Assembly: GCA_020080175.1 (NCBI GenBank)
Contig: JAGHQL010000031.1
Coordinates: 108,185-172,184 of the forward strand
Direction of reading: 5' to 3'
Length of the DNA stretch: 64,000 nucleotides
Source of the DNA: Glutinoglossum americanum
Taxonomy: Eukaryota > Ascomycota > Geoglossomycetes > Geoglossales > Geoglossaceae
Below are positions 27,931 to 43,526 of this stretch, in pieces. Every line of letters starts with the position of its first letter. Within the stretch, counting starts at the first letter, position 1. The notes beneath the pieces were generated by a model. It saw nothing but the letters and a program-made list of their open reading frames with translations. It made no database searches and was not told the origin of the DNA. A program made the translations under genes and the position numbers.

Positions 27931-29551
27931 ATGGCATATTCCGAAACAGATCCACTTCTTCCAAATGTTAGATCTGCTCCCGAGATCTCCGAATATAGGC
28001 TCCCCGGAAATGGAGAATACCCGCTTTCCGCTGATATCAATGATGATGAATTCCTCAGTGCAGAATCGCCAGAGACAGAACAACTGCCCTCTGTGGACTT
28101 CAAATCCCTGCTGCTCACGACGCTGACAACTCTAATATGGGTCGCGGTATTCATTATCGTCGTCTTCCCTACAGGATTCTTCTGGCATGACCGTCTGACG
28201 ATAGAGGCAAGGGTTGAAAGGATTCTTTCAAACACGCCTCTAATAGGTCGAGTTTATCTACTACCTGTTTGTAAATTGCTGAAGAGAGAAAGAAAGCCCT
28301 GACTTCTGTCTTTCTTTTGTATATACACAGATGGACACAATGACCTCGCTATCGCCCTCAGATATTTATATGGAAACCACATCTATAACAAGAATTTCAC
28401 TAGGCCGTTTGAGGACGGTGGCTTGTATGGGCAAGTTGACCTACCGCGCCTGAAGAAAGGGAAGGTTGGGGGAGCATTTTGGAGTGCATACACCTCATGT
28501 CCCGCAGACGGTGATGATTTTTCAGATAATAATTACGCTGAAGGTAAACTTCATTTCAGTAGCATAAGTGCGGATGAACTAACCTAGAATGCCATTCGCA
28601 GCTGTACGTCAGACCTACCAACAGATCGACATACTTCAGCGCCTTTTCACTGCATATCCAAAATACTTTTCTCCCACTCACTTCTCTTCGTTCGCCCTCC
28701 CAGCCTTTGCGCAGGGCCGTCTCATCTCTCCCTTGGGTATCGAAGGCCTCCACCAAATTGGTAATTCGTTCTCCACCCTACGATCCTACTATGGTCTTGG
28801 GGTTCGTTATGCCACACTCACGCACAACTGCCACAATGCCTATGCCGACGCCGCCCTTACCATGGGTCCCAACAAATCAATCGTCGTATCCAAGCCCCTC
28901 CATCACGGCCTTAGTAGCGCTGGGGTAGTGTTAATTAGGGAAATGAACCGCATGGGAATGATCGTCGACCTTTCCCATGTCAGCCACGATACTATGTTGG
29001 ACTCCTTGGGCGGCAACCCCTCCAAATTCCCGGGCGGTAGCGCCGCACCTGCCATCTTCTCCCACAGCTCATCCTATGCCCTCTGTCCCCACCCACGCAA
29101 TGTCCCCGACTCTATTCTGCCCCTCATCAGAGCCACAAACTCTCTCATTATGGTGAATTTTAGCCCAGATTTTATCTCCTGCACACCCGCCTCACCCGAC
29201 TCTACCACTGGCATCCCAGACTTCCTCCCCGCGAATTCCACCCTCGACCACGTCGTTGCGCACATTAAGCATATTGGCGATGCGATTGGCTATGCGCACG
29301 TTGGGCTGGGCAGCGATTTCGACGGCATTCTGAGCACGCCGCGGGGCCTGGAAGATGTGAGCAAATTCCCGGCGCTGGTTGCAGGGATGCTAAGGCAAGG
29401 TATTAGCGATGAGGATGTGGGTAAAGTTGTTGGAGGGAATGTGCTAAGGGTATGGAGAGACGTAGAGACCGTCGCCGAGAGGCTACAGCGTGACGGGCAG
29501 AGACCAAGGGAAGATGATCTCCAAGCGATTTTTCACCCTCCGGAGGCCTAG
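27931..29551 (+). CDS. Membrane dipeptidase, peptidase family M19
   Basis: Three exons (27931-28246, 28331-28543, 28602-29551) encode 492 residues. A cytosolic N-terminal tail of about 55 residues leads to one membrane helix at about 56-82 (LLLTTLTTLIWVAVFIIVVF). The zinc-dependent M19 (renal-dipeptidase-like) domain sits on the far side. Metal-ligand motifs DGHNDLAIAL, DLSHVSHDTM, FSHSSSYALCPHPRNVPD and GLGSDFDGI are all present, so the enzyme should be active on dipeptides, probably at the vacuole or cell surface. Potential N-glycosylation sites fit a lumenal or external domain. The first ATG is in frame with an upstream GTG; the ATG is chosen. The first donor (GTCGAG at 28247) is non-consensus but required to restore DGHND. 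Confidence 0.9.
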
Positions 29552-29755
29552 GCGTGGGATCTCAACTACCACAGTCGCGTTTCAATTCTCCCGCTTTGCT
29601 TTACTTTTGGTCGTTATCCTGGCTTTGGGAAATACCGATCCTTTAACGGATTCCTTATAGCTTCCACCCAACTCACTTTAACACAAACTAACCTTTTAGC
29701 AATAGTGGTCGTCTGTAGAGTCTCTCCGTGCGTCACCAAGGGGATCCATATCAGC

Positions 29756-30856
29756 TCAAAGCTTCGCCTTCTCAACCGCCTTCATTATGCTCGCTTCTGG
29801 TAAATCAGTCTCTACCGCCGCCGTTACACCCGCATCCACCGGAAGAATTACACCAGTGACCCACCGCGCCTCTTCGCTCGCTAGCCACCTCACTGCGGCT
29901 CCACAGTCCCAGCCATAACCCTCTGTCTTCAGCAGGCTCCGCTGTCGTCGCGCCTCCCGCGCCTGGGGTGTCATCCCATTGTGGTACATCATCGGGGTGT
30001 AGAGCATGCCTTTTGCTATCAGCTTGGGATCCCATCTAGTGTAGAGGCGGGGTAGAGGGAGATACCAGGACAAACGCAGTTAACGCGAATTCCCGCTGGG
30101 GCGTGGTGAGCGGCCATGGCGCGCGTCATGTTGGTGATGGCCCCCTTGCTGGTGGGATAGAGCAGCCCCGGCGAGCCACCTTTTAATCCCGCGACGCTAC
30201 CGATATTGATGATGCTACCGCGGAGGGGGCCACGCTTGTTACGTTGCATGGCAGGAATAGCGTACTTGGCCATTAACATCATACTAGTGACGTTTACTTG
30301 GAGGCCCTTGACCCATTCGGAGGGTTTAACAGTTGTTGCGTCTCCTATTTTAGGTGGGCGTTAGCGGTGCGGCATCCATGACGATATCTTCGAACGGTAA
30401 TAGCTGCGGGAATGGAAACACACCAGGAGGTCCCCCAACCCCAACATTATTAACCAGCACGTCAACCCTCCCGAACCTCCTCACCGCCTCTCTCACAACC
30501 CTCTCGCATTCCTCCGCCTGCGTCACATCCGCACACACTACTACCGCATTCCCAAACCCTGCTTCCCTCCCTTCATCATTGATCATCTGGACCGTCCGCT
30601 CCGCCCAGGGGAGGTTCAGATCCACGCATACGACGTTGCACCCCGCTTCCGCCAGGAGGACGGCGCTGGCACGTCCATTGCCAATACCATTGGAGCGGGA
30701 GCCGGCCCCGGTGACGATGGCGACTTTGTTCCTGAGGGAGTGTCGGGAGGGACGTGGGGGAATAGGTTCGTCTTGATTGTTCAGTCGATGGCGAGTGGCC
30801 CGTGCGGTAGCGGAGGTTGATTGTGTGGGGTTTGAGGCGAGGATAGAGCGGCTCAT
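29756..30856 (-). CDS. Short-chain dehydrogenase/reductase (SDR)
   Basis: Three exons (30856-30424, 30344-30066, 30009-29756) encode 321 residues. Classical SDR features are the cofactor loop VTGAGSRSNGIGNGRA, the NNVGVGG core and the catalytic Ser/Tyr/Lys arrangement GSVAG with YPTSKGA. The C-terminal half is typical (GIRVNCVCPG, VTGVILPVDAG). D/L after the second beta strand (VCVDLN) suggests preference for NAD(H). The substrate cannot be told from sequence. The start is uncertain: the frame stays open upstream with ATGs near 30976 and 30958, which would add about 40 residues. The chosen start gives a Ser/Arg-rich leader (MSRSILASNPTQ), possibly mitochondrial. Both joins restore expected SDR sequence (GGPPG-DATTVKPSEW and VCPG-MLYTP). 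Confidence 0.87.
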
Positions 30857-31141
30857 GACTTGTTCGGTTGATGCAGCGCTTGTCCACGCTTTGGGCTTTG
30901 TGGAATAATTTCTCTTTATTTCCACAACCGAAAATGCAGGGACGTTGAGCCACCACATGCCCCCCCCACCCCACAATTGTGTTGGAAAAAACGCTGGTTG
31001 GCTGGTCTACATGCTTATGCGCATATGCTACGAAAGCCTCTGTCTAGATGCGGCAGGTGCGAAACACAAAATATCGTACACGGATAAGTTATAATACAGT
31101 CCCAAATAAAAGATAATACTTATTTTCACACAGCGCCAGTG

Positions 31142-33424
<2,283 letters not shown>

Positions 33425-33764
33425 ACCAAGTGTGAAGGCATTCGGGGAGGGAGTGGGGATAGTTAAAACCTCACAGAGTAGCACTTAGTATTACACGCAT
33501 TATACATTACTTTTTGGCCCCATCCCCTAAGGTCCTGAAAGGCCAACAAAGCAAAGTTGGTCCCCTCACGTGAGTTCTTGGCGTTCAGACGGAAAATACC
33601 AAGAGGGCAATAATTATACACTTATTAAATGCTAGCATGGGAGACAGCCGTTATTTCTGCAAGCTTTGTCCAAAGATGAGTGGTATTATATGTATAGCTA
33701 AGGTCTACTACGCCATGCTCTTAATGCAGTCCAGGGTAGATAGAAATTGTAACCATAGTACACT
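33425..33764. other. Intergenic region, GH47 promoter and rpt4 3' flank
   Basis: About 340 bases between two genes on the same (minus) strand. A TCACGTGA palindrome occurs at about 33567-33574, an E-box-like core that could bind a basic helix-loop-helix factor. Nothing else is recognised. Confidence 0.4.
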
Positions 33765-35159
33765 TCACAACTTTTTATACTCCAACTTGCCCTCAAGTTT
33801 CTTAGATTCAGCTACCTTCCGTACAGCCTTATTGAAATCGTCTTGGGTGACAGAGTCTCTGTAATCTTTGATGGCAAACAGACCCCTAAACAGAAACATC
33901 AGGTTTAAACACACGACTTGTCAAAAGGGTTGACTTACGCCTCGGTGACAACGTTACGCAAATCTGCGCCATTGAGTTGATCACTCATCTTAACCACACT
34001 CTCAAAATCGATTTCCCCCTCCAATGCAACACCGCTAGCATGGATCTTTAGAATCTCTAATCTTCCGACCTCATTGGGTAGGGGGATCTCTATTTTCCTA
34101 TCCAGTCTTCCAGCTCTTAGCAGAGCTGGATCGAGAGTGTCCGGTCTATTCGTCGCCATGATAATCTTTGTCTTTCCAAGATAGTCAAACCCGTCTAGTT
34201 GGTTAAGTAGTTCCATCAGTGTACGCTGAATCTCTCTATCTGCGGACGTTCCCTCCGAGAATCTACGGCCTCCGATGGCGTCGATCTCATCCATGAAGAT
34301 AATGCAGGGTTCATGTTCCTTGGCATAACCGAACATTTCGCGAATAAGACGGGCAGATTCGCCAATGTATTTGTCCACAATAGCAGACGAGACAACTGTT
34401 CCAGTGCGTCAGTCGCGGCCCATACACTAAGCACTCCAGACGCACCTTTCAAGAAGTTCGTCTCTAGGCTGCTTGCCACTGCCCTTGCGAGCAGCGTCTT
34501 TCCGGTTCCAGGTGGTCCATATAACAAAACACCTTTCGGCGGCTTGATCCCAACCCGTTGAAAAAGTTCCGGATTTTTCAAGGGCAGTTCGATGACCTCA
34601 CGCAACTCTCTAATCTGGTCGTTGAGCCCACCAATTCCGCCAAAGCTGACCTTACCAGGATCCTCTAGGGACATGTTGTAAACCAGTGGATCGACTTCCC
34701 GAGGAAGCATGCGCATTATGGTGAGTGTGGTCATGTCGAGGGCAACGCGGGTACCTTGGAGAAGCTTCGTTTTATCGACCTTTGACCGGCAGCCAACCAC
34801 ATAACGAGGCCCTGACGAAGCCTTTACAATAACTTTAGGCAAGCGGTCAGCGAATGTAGGCCTATCGACGACCGAGCTCCTTTAAGGCTGCAGGAACTTC
34901 ATTTCCAGCGCACCCATCGTGTCCAAGGCGTATAGCACTCACATCTCTCTTCATCTAGTTGCTTCAACACCTCCCCTATTATTTGCCCAACACTCTGTAG
35001 CGCCTTCAGGTTCTCTTCCGTTTTATCGAACTCCTTTTGTGAACCCTTGACTTCCAGTCTTAGGGCTTTCAGCTTAGCCTCCCACTCTCTGGACTCCAGA
35101 AGCTTATTCTTATACTGCTCAAGGGCCATCTGCCTCTCCGGATCGCTGCTTCCATCCAT
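33765..35159 (-). CDS. rpt4: 26S proteasome regulatory ATPase Rpt4
   Basis: Four exons (35159-34943, 34832-34446, 34395-33939, 33885-33765) encode 393 residues, the normal Rpt4 length. An N-terminal coiled coil (about 1-70) leads through [18 protein letters not shown] to the OB fold. The AAA+ domain follows: Walker [10 protein letters not shown], Walker [15 protein letters not shown], and the second region of homology with [17 protein letters not shown]. The sequence [13 protein letters not shown] is characteristic of Rpt4/PSMC6 among the six Rpt subunits. It ends [12 protein letters not shown]. Rpt4 is part of the hexameric ring that unfolds ubiquitinated substrates in nucleus and cytosol. 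Introns are 51-110 nt. It is divergent from the enolase gene. Confidence 0.96.
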
Positions 35160-37920
<2,761 letters not shown>

Positions 37921-38454
37921 AGACTGGGTTGGACCTTAAGGTTCGCCTGCTCCATAAGGAAATAGCAGGGAAACAGGAGAGAGAAGATGAAAACGACCGT
38001 CGTCGAGGACCTGCGAAGAGGGTGTGGCCCATAAACAGGGGCGAAAACTGAAAAGTGAAAAATCAGCTACTTCATGAACTAGCAATGTAACTCACCTTGG
38101 CACGGAACAAGAGAAAATGCTTCAATCAAAACACGGCCTGAAGCACGTGACCCTCGGTGACATGCAGAAGCCATGCGATGCATGAGCTTTTCGATCTCCC
38201 GGGAGTAGATATGAAAACGGTTAAACGGTGTTGAGCCTTGTCTAAGCGCTATTTTTTTTTTCTTCCTCAATAGCGAATCGCGCTATCGTGACGGTTGAAA
38301 TGCCCCACCATTTTCCTCACTTCAATCTTCACTTCCCACTCCCTCACTCACCTCCACATTCGCTGCCTTCCTACACTACAAAATCTCCTTCTCGCGGGCT
38401 TACAGCTTGAGGTCACTTCATTTGGCTTTCACAGACAAACGGCAGCAATAAATC
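37921..38454. other. Intergenic region between enolase and hcr1
   Basis: About 530 bases on the same strand as both flanking genes. A T-run (about 38251-38260) and a CT-rich stretch (38310-38400) that is probably the hcr1 leader are visible. No open frame is convincing. Confidence 0.4.
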
Positions 38455-39559
38455 ATGGCACCGGCAAAATCAAAAGGGTGGGGTAAGTGTTGGAAGCCAA
38501 TTTCCATTGTCCCGACCAATCCGCACTTGTGCGCCTTGGGTCTTTCACGAACTCAACCACACGTAGCTCCCATATCTTGAGGTATAGTCCCGCTAATTAC
38601 TTGCGTTCGGCTGGGTGGATTAGAAGAAGAAGAAGAAAGCACTCCTCCATCCTCGCCTCCGGTCGTCGCTGTACGGAAGAGTAAATGGGATGATGAAGAG
38701 GAAGAGGACAGCGACGTGAGCAAATACATTCCTATAGTCTTTAAATAGTGTGTCTTTACAGTCGGTGTCTATTTCAGGTTCTAGAGTCGTGGTCCGCGGC
38801 CGAGGATTCTGAAGTTGAACGGGAAAAGGCCAAAACGGAAGCGGCGCGTAAGGCCAAGGCTGAGGCTGAGGCCGCCGCGAACAAGAAGACAAAGTCGCAA
38901 CGGATAGCGGAGAAACAGGCACAGAATAAGGCGAGGGCGGCTCAGGCTAGTGATGATAGCAGCGAAGAAGAGGAAGACGAGGCAGCTAGGCGGAAACGAC
39001 TGCAGAGGACTGAGCAAGACGCGGACCTCAAGCACGCAGAAGACCTATTCGGGACCGTCGGTATCTCAAACAAACGCACCACGAAAAAAGCCGTCATCAC
39101 AGCAGATCCAAACGACCCAACCACCGCCATCGACCTTGGGGCCCTCGGCCTCTTCAACCCAACTAACAAAGCCTCCTTCGCCAAGCTCCGCGAAACTCTC
39201 GTACCCATCCTCACCTCCTCCTCGAAAAAAGCCCACTACACACTCTTCCTCCAGGAGCTCACCCGCGACCTGACCAAAGACCTACCGAGCGGAGACATCA
39301 AGGCCATCGCGAGTAAATTGACTACACTCTCAAATGAGAAGATGAAGGAGGAGAAGGCGGCGGAGAAGGGGGGAAAGAAGTCGAAGGCTGCGAAGACTAA
39401 GACTAGTTTAGTGGCTAGTAGAGGGGAGAGCTTTAAGGCTGATACGACGAGTTATGAGAATGAGTTTGATGAGTGAGTTGGATTTTTTCACCTCTTCTGC
39501 TCCCCTTTCCCCTTGGGCTCGCACGTACTGATGGGTTTAACAGCGATGATTTCATGTGA
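38455..39559 (+). CDS. hcr1: Translation initiation factor eIF3 subunit J (Hcr1)
   Basis: Four exons (38455-38482, 38624-38715, 38778-39472, 39544-39559) encode 276 residues. The N-terminus is MAPAKSKGWEEEEESTPPS, followed by an acidic KWDDEEEEDSDVLESW block that is the hallmark of eIF3j. A Lys/Ala/Glu-rich helical segment comes next, then the C-terminal domain (DLGALGLFNPTNKASFAKLRETL, YTLFLQELTRDL). The protein ends with acidic residues and DDFM, encoded by a 16-nt last exon. The equivalent yeast protein binds the 40S subunit near the decoding centre and also helps in termination and 20S rRNA processing. Confidence 0.9.
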
Positions 39560-40534
39560 AACCAGGATCCCGTCGATATGCAAAAGACAAAACCGGTTTT
39601 CCCTTGCCTCTTTTCCTCATTATACACTTCGAGGCCCCCCCGAAAAACCCTGTGGATTCTCCTGTTCCGAGTGCCTGTTCTCCTGCCTTTCCTCTTCTAG
39701 GACAGAAGGAACACCTGCACGCTCCCTCCATCTACCATACTATACACTCCGTCCCATTGGTCTCCTTCCCTCTACCTTAGTCTAACTACATAACTAATTT
39801 CTCCCTACCCTCCCGCACCACAACTACCCTAATTCTCTCCCCCTCCCTCCTCTAAAAATCCGCTTATGTCATCCTCCCCTACCTGCCTCCGCCATACCTA
39901 GAACTCAAAAAAAAGATTGCAACGCAACAACCAGCACATATATGTTTTCTTGTACGGCCTGATCCTTCCACAAGCGTTATTTCATCACCCTCCCCTTGAT
40001 TTTCCGATTCTCTGGTTTTTCCATTCCCCCCTACTCTCCATTGTTTGCATAGGCACGGGTGACGGGGAATAAAGAAAATTACAGCTTTTGTTGTTTTTTT
40101 TTTTCACTTTTTTCATTGGTACGCCTGGCATGAAGTGAAGTGAAGACAGCCAAGGGATTAGGACTGTAGGTGCCGGATGGTATATGGAAGCGTAAAAGAA
40201 CTATCAATCTATGTGAACCCGGAACCTAAGAGCGCTAGGTCTGCACGATTTATTGTTTCATTCTCTATAACCGTACCTGTTTTGCACATCGCCACACCAT
40301 CCGCCCTGAAAAATTCCAACACCGTCACCCACCACCCACGTTCATCTCACAGAACCCTAGGAGAATAAAACCAACCCTTTTATGGTAGATGGGGGGAAAC
40401 ACCCCAATTCTCTCCCCCTCTGATTCTCGCGTCAGCTCGCCGCTCATAGGCATATTTGCGAGTTCCATCTCTACATAAGTCTAAAAATAAAATAAAAAGG
40501 CCCCTGTGGGGTGGGAGAAAATATTCCAATCCAT
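39560..40534. other. Convergent intergenic region between hcr1 and spp2
   Basis: Nearly 1 kb of mainly C/T-rich sequence (39600-39860), then poly-T/A (40090-40115) and AT-rich DNA. Short frames without recognisable domains only. Probably two 3' UTRs. Confidence 0.45.
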
Positions 40535-42142
40535 CTAAAAAACCTCCTGTCTCCTTCGACTCTTCTCCTCCTCATACCCTCCACTCTCTTGGTGCCCTCG
40601 TCTCGACGGCGAGCCCCCCGACTCGTCACCTCCCCTCCGTCTCCTATCCCTCTCCCTCTCCCCCCTCTCCCCATCTTCACGACGTCTCCGGTCCCTACTA
40701 CCCATCTCCCTCTTCTCTCCCTCGTCATCACCATCTCTCCGTCTCCTATGCGACGATCGGCTTCGTTCCCGACGTGCGGAGCGGTCCCGACTGCTACCGC
40801 TTTCTTGATGGTAGTCTCGACTATCGCGGTCTCGGCGATGGTGGTGGGAGTGGTGGTGGTTATCGCGATCGCTAGAGCGGTTGTAGGTCCTATGGGTGGG
40901 GCAAGGGTTAAAAAGGGAAATAAGAGACTCCGGGTGCCCGGACAAGGCATACCGTGAACTTCCTCTGCTCCCATTCCTCCCTTCTTTTCTTTCCAGATCT
41001 CTGCCAAGATTCCTATCCCTCCTCTCTCTCCAGTCCTCCTCCAAGCCTTTCTCTCTCTTCGCTCTCTCGTACTCCTCCTTCTTAGCCTTAAGTTCCTCCT
41101 CGGTAAGCATTTCTCCCGTCTTCGAGTTTTTCAGTACCACAGGGTTGTATATCTTGTCAGTCGCTCTGCCTTTCTTATTCTTGACCCCCTTTCCCCACGC
41201 CCCTAGCTCCTCGCCCACGCCACCGGGTACCTCTTTTGCCCCGATCCCTAGTAGCGCTGGTCGCCGCTCTACAACTCGAGGCTTGCTGACCTGATCCTTG
41301 CGCTTTCCCACTACGTCGCCTTCTTTCCAGCCCATTCCACGTAGTAACGCTGCACCAAACTCTTCAACAGGTACTGCAGCGTAGTCCTCCAGAGAGGCGG
41401 GATCGGGGCGAGAAGCGACATCGAGCCGATACGCATCATCTTCTGAGATGTGGTTGGTTCGCACCCGGTAGCTGTAGTCCAGCGTATCCTGTCGTGCCTC
41501 CGAGGTGGGTAGGGTGAGACTTGAATTCCTCCCAGCGCGGTTATCGGATGTAAGCGCCTCAAGCGCCAGTTCATCGTCCGTCTTTGTCCGTGACTGCGCT
41601 ACTTGTCGTTCCGCCTCCAAGGCCGGCTCAGTGGTCATCTTCACATCACCATCTTTCCCTGTCATTGTCCGTTCCACAAACGTGAGTCCGTATGCTTGAA
41701 CACCTCCATTTACTACATCGCCTTCTATACCCCCTACCGTCCCACCAGCTCTCGCTTGCTGTACCTCTGGCGGCAACAAGTTCTTACCCCGCTTCCGTTT
41801 CGATTCCTCTCTCCAGTCCCGATTCTTTTGGCTCGGTATCACCAAAGGTCCCCTGTCCTCTTCTACTTTATCAGCACCAATAGCTCCGCCGGCGGAGTGG
41901 TCGAATGCGGAGACAAGTTGAGGCTGACTGACAGTTCCTGCTGTGTCTTCCTCCTCAGAGTCAGACAGGGTGGTGACATGCCTGCGCTTGGTGCCATCTT
42001 TGAGGGCGGAGGACGGAGCAAGCGGTCTGCGGCTTAGAGGTGGCGGCTTAGGCTTCGAAGTGCCAAGTGAGAGGGAGAAGGCTTTCGGCGTCGAGGGGTT
42101 TGGTGGGGGAGGGTCTGAAGGAAGCCGTTCGCCAGATGCCAT
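40535..42142 (-). CDS. spp2: Pre-mRNA splicing factor Spp2 (G-patch protein)
   Basis: A continuous frame of 535 codons starts MASGERLPSDPPPP. The middle carries a G-patch at about residues 256-275 (VEEFGAALLRGMGWKEGDVVG), preceded by a conserved PVEEFG lead-in and followed by RPALLGIGAKEVP. This arrangement is that of Spp2/GPKOW. In yeast the G-patch activates the helicase Prp2 to remodel the spliceosome before the first step. The C-terminal 170 residues are an Arg/Asp/Ser/His-rich tail of the RS type. A probable 63-nt intron with GT/AG ends (40952-40890 in minus order) lies inside the frame. It has no stop and a multiple-of-three length, so 514 residues would result if it is spliced. Confidence 0.88.
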   Translation of the reverse strand: MASGERLPSDPPPPNPSTPKAFSLSLGTSKPKPPPLSRRPLAPSSALKDGTKRRHVTTLSDSEEEDTAGTVSQPQLVSAFDHSAGGAIGADKVEEDRGPLVIPSQKNRDWREESKRKRGKNLLPPEVQQARAGGTVGGIEGDVVNGGVQAYGLTFVERTMTGKDGDVKMTTEPALEAERQVAQSRTKTDDELALEALTSDNRAGRNSSLTLPTSEARQDTLDYSYRVRTNHISEDDAYRLDVASRPDPASLEDYAAVPVEEFGAALLRGMGWKEGDVVGKRKDQVSKPRVVERRPALLGIGAKEVPGGVGEELGAWGKGVKNKKGRATDKIYNPVVLKNSKTGEMLTEEELKAKKEEYERAKREKGLEEDWRERRDRNLGRDLERKEGRNGSRGSSRYALSGHPESLISLFNPCPTHRTYNRSSDRDNHHHSHHHRRDRDSRDYHQESGSSRDRSARRERSRSSHRRRRDGDDEGEKREMGSRDRRRREDGERGERERDRRRRGGDESGGSPSRRGHQESGGYEEEKSRRRQEVF

Positions 42143-43526
42143 TTACGTACTTGCTACGCTGCATTCAGTCCTCACTACCTAAAGATGAATCAGTTCCTGA
42201 CAACGAAAATACGGTCCCCAGGTGTAGCTGTCCGCAACACTTCAGAAGAGACGTAACGAGGACGACGACGATGACTTAGTTTTGGTGTGGAGATGAGATG
42301 ACTCGGCTACGAAATATTAAGAGCCGCAGAATATATATGGTCACGTGCACATCTTGTGACCAGATAGTTGTTCTAATGTGGACTATGCTTACCTCCGGGC
42401 AACACTTGAAAGAACATTTAATGAGATAGATTCTTACAATGTCGACTTTTTGCCCTCATTACCTTTCAAGGGTACATGTAGTTCTTTGCCTATACCCCTT
42501 GTTTTCCGACGGCATGACTTATAGGAGCCCCTCCTGAGTCGTGATACAACAATACAATGGTAGCCCCTATGCATCGGTAGCCCTCAGAGGGGTGTATGCA
42601 GTTATGAGGATCCCTCCCAGCATATGCAACCAACAACACTGTAATAGTTTGCATGTTAACTTTTGGGGGATAATTTCTCAAATGCCACGATTTTTGATTT
42701 TATTTACTTGGATACCACACAAGTCAACATGCGAAAAACCACCAGTATCACCAATTGTTCTAAGGACCACTAGTGCGCTATAGAGTATATAATTGGGGAG
42801 CATACCTCAGGAGACTACTGTTGTACCATGGCACATATGTTCTGGAGGGACTCCCAGGACCATAGGAATATTCCTAAGGACCATCGCTATGTCAAGTTGT
42901 ACATATCTAGGAGACTCCTATAACTGCTAGACACGCCCTCAGAGAACGCAAGGAGAAGGGAAAGCAATACGCTTGAAAAGCAGTAAGCGAGCCAAAGTCA
43001 AATTCGTGGTATTCTGGTGGGTGACATCGTGTAAATAGAAAGTGATGGTATTTGAGAAGTTATCTAACACTTTGTGGTGCCCGGCAGGCTTGTTATGGTA
43101 TCCTGACTAAATAGGATGGGAGGGAGGTGTTCGATTAATTATCCCTTGAAAGGTCGAGAGTGTAAGATGTCATCATGTCAATGGAGGTGGTGTTATGGAG
43201 ATAGATATCTGTCGCTTTTGGGTTTTCCATTTTCGATGTTGCTCGAAGGCAAGTAGTCCACGGAATGTTCTATTGTTCACTCTCCTATAGACTATAGTAC
43301 CATCACTGCTCGATTCAAAGCCCATCAAGCAGCCGTCGAGTTTGCCGACGGTGCCTGGGATGTAATTGACATTTATCTTGGTAGTAATGCTCTCTGCAAG
43401 ACCAGACATAGAGATGCAGCTGCGCAAGCCTTTGCGACACAGCTAATTATATACAATGTGTCTACTAAGAGCTCGCACAAATACCCCTCATAGAGATCCC
43501 TCTGAGAGGTCGGGTTGCTGCGTTAC
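42143..43526. other. 1.4-kb intergenic region without a recognised gene
   Basis: Between spp2 (whose promoter lies at the left end) and the 3' end of eaf1. The only frames are under 85 codons and lack family signatures. The sequence repeats short words such as CTAAGGACCA (42758-42767 and about 42873-42882) and AGGAG/CTCCT palindromic pairs. It may hold decayed repeat sequence, but nothing can be classified. Confidence 0.4.

Noticed and set aside
40456-40957. Plus-strand frames of about 140 codons opposite the spp2 RS tail
   Set aside because: They mirror the Arg/Ser-rich codons of spp2 and carry no independent evidence.
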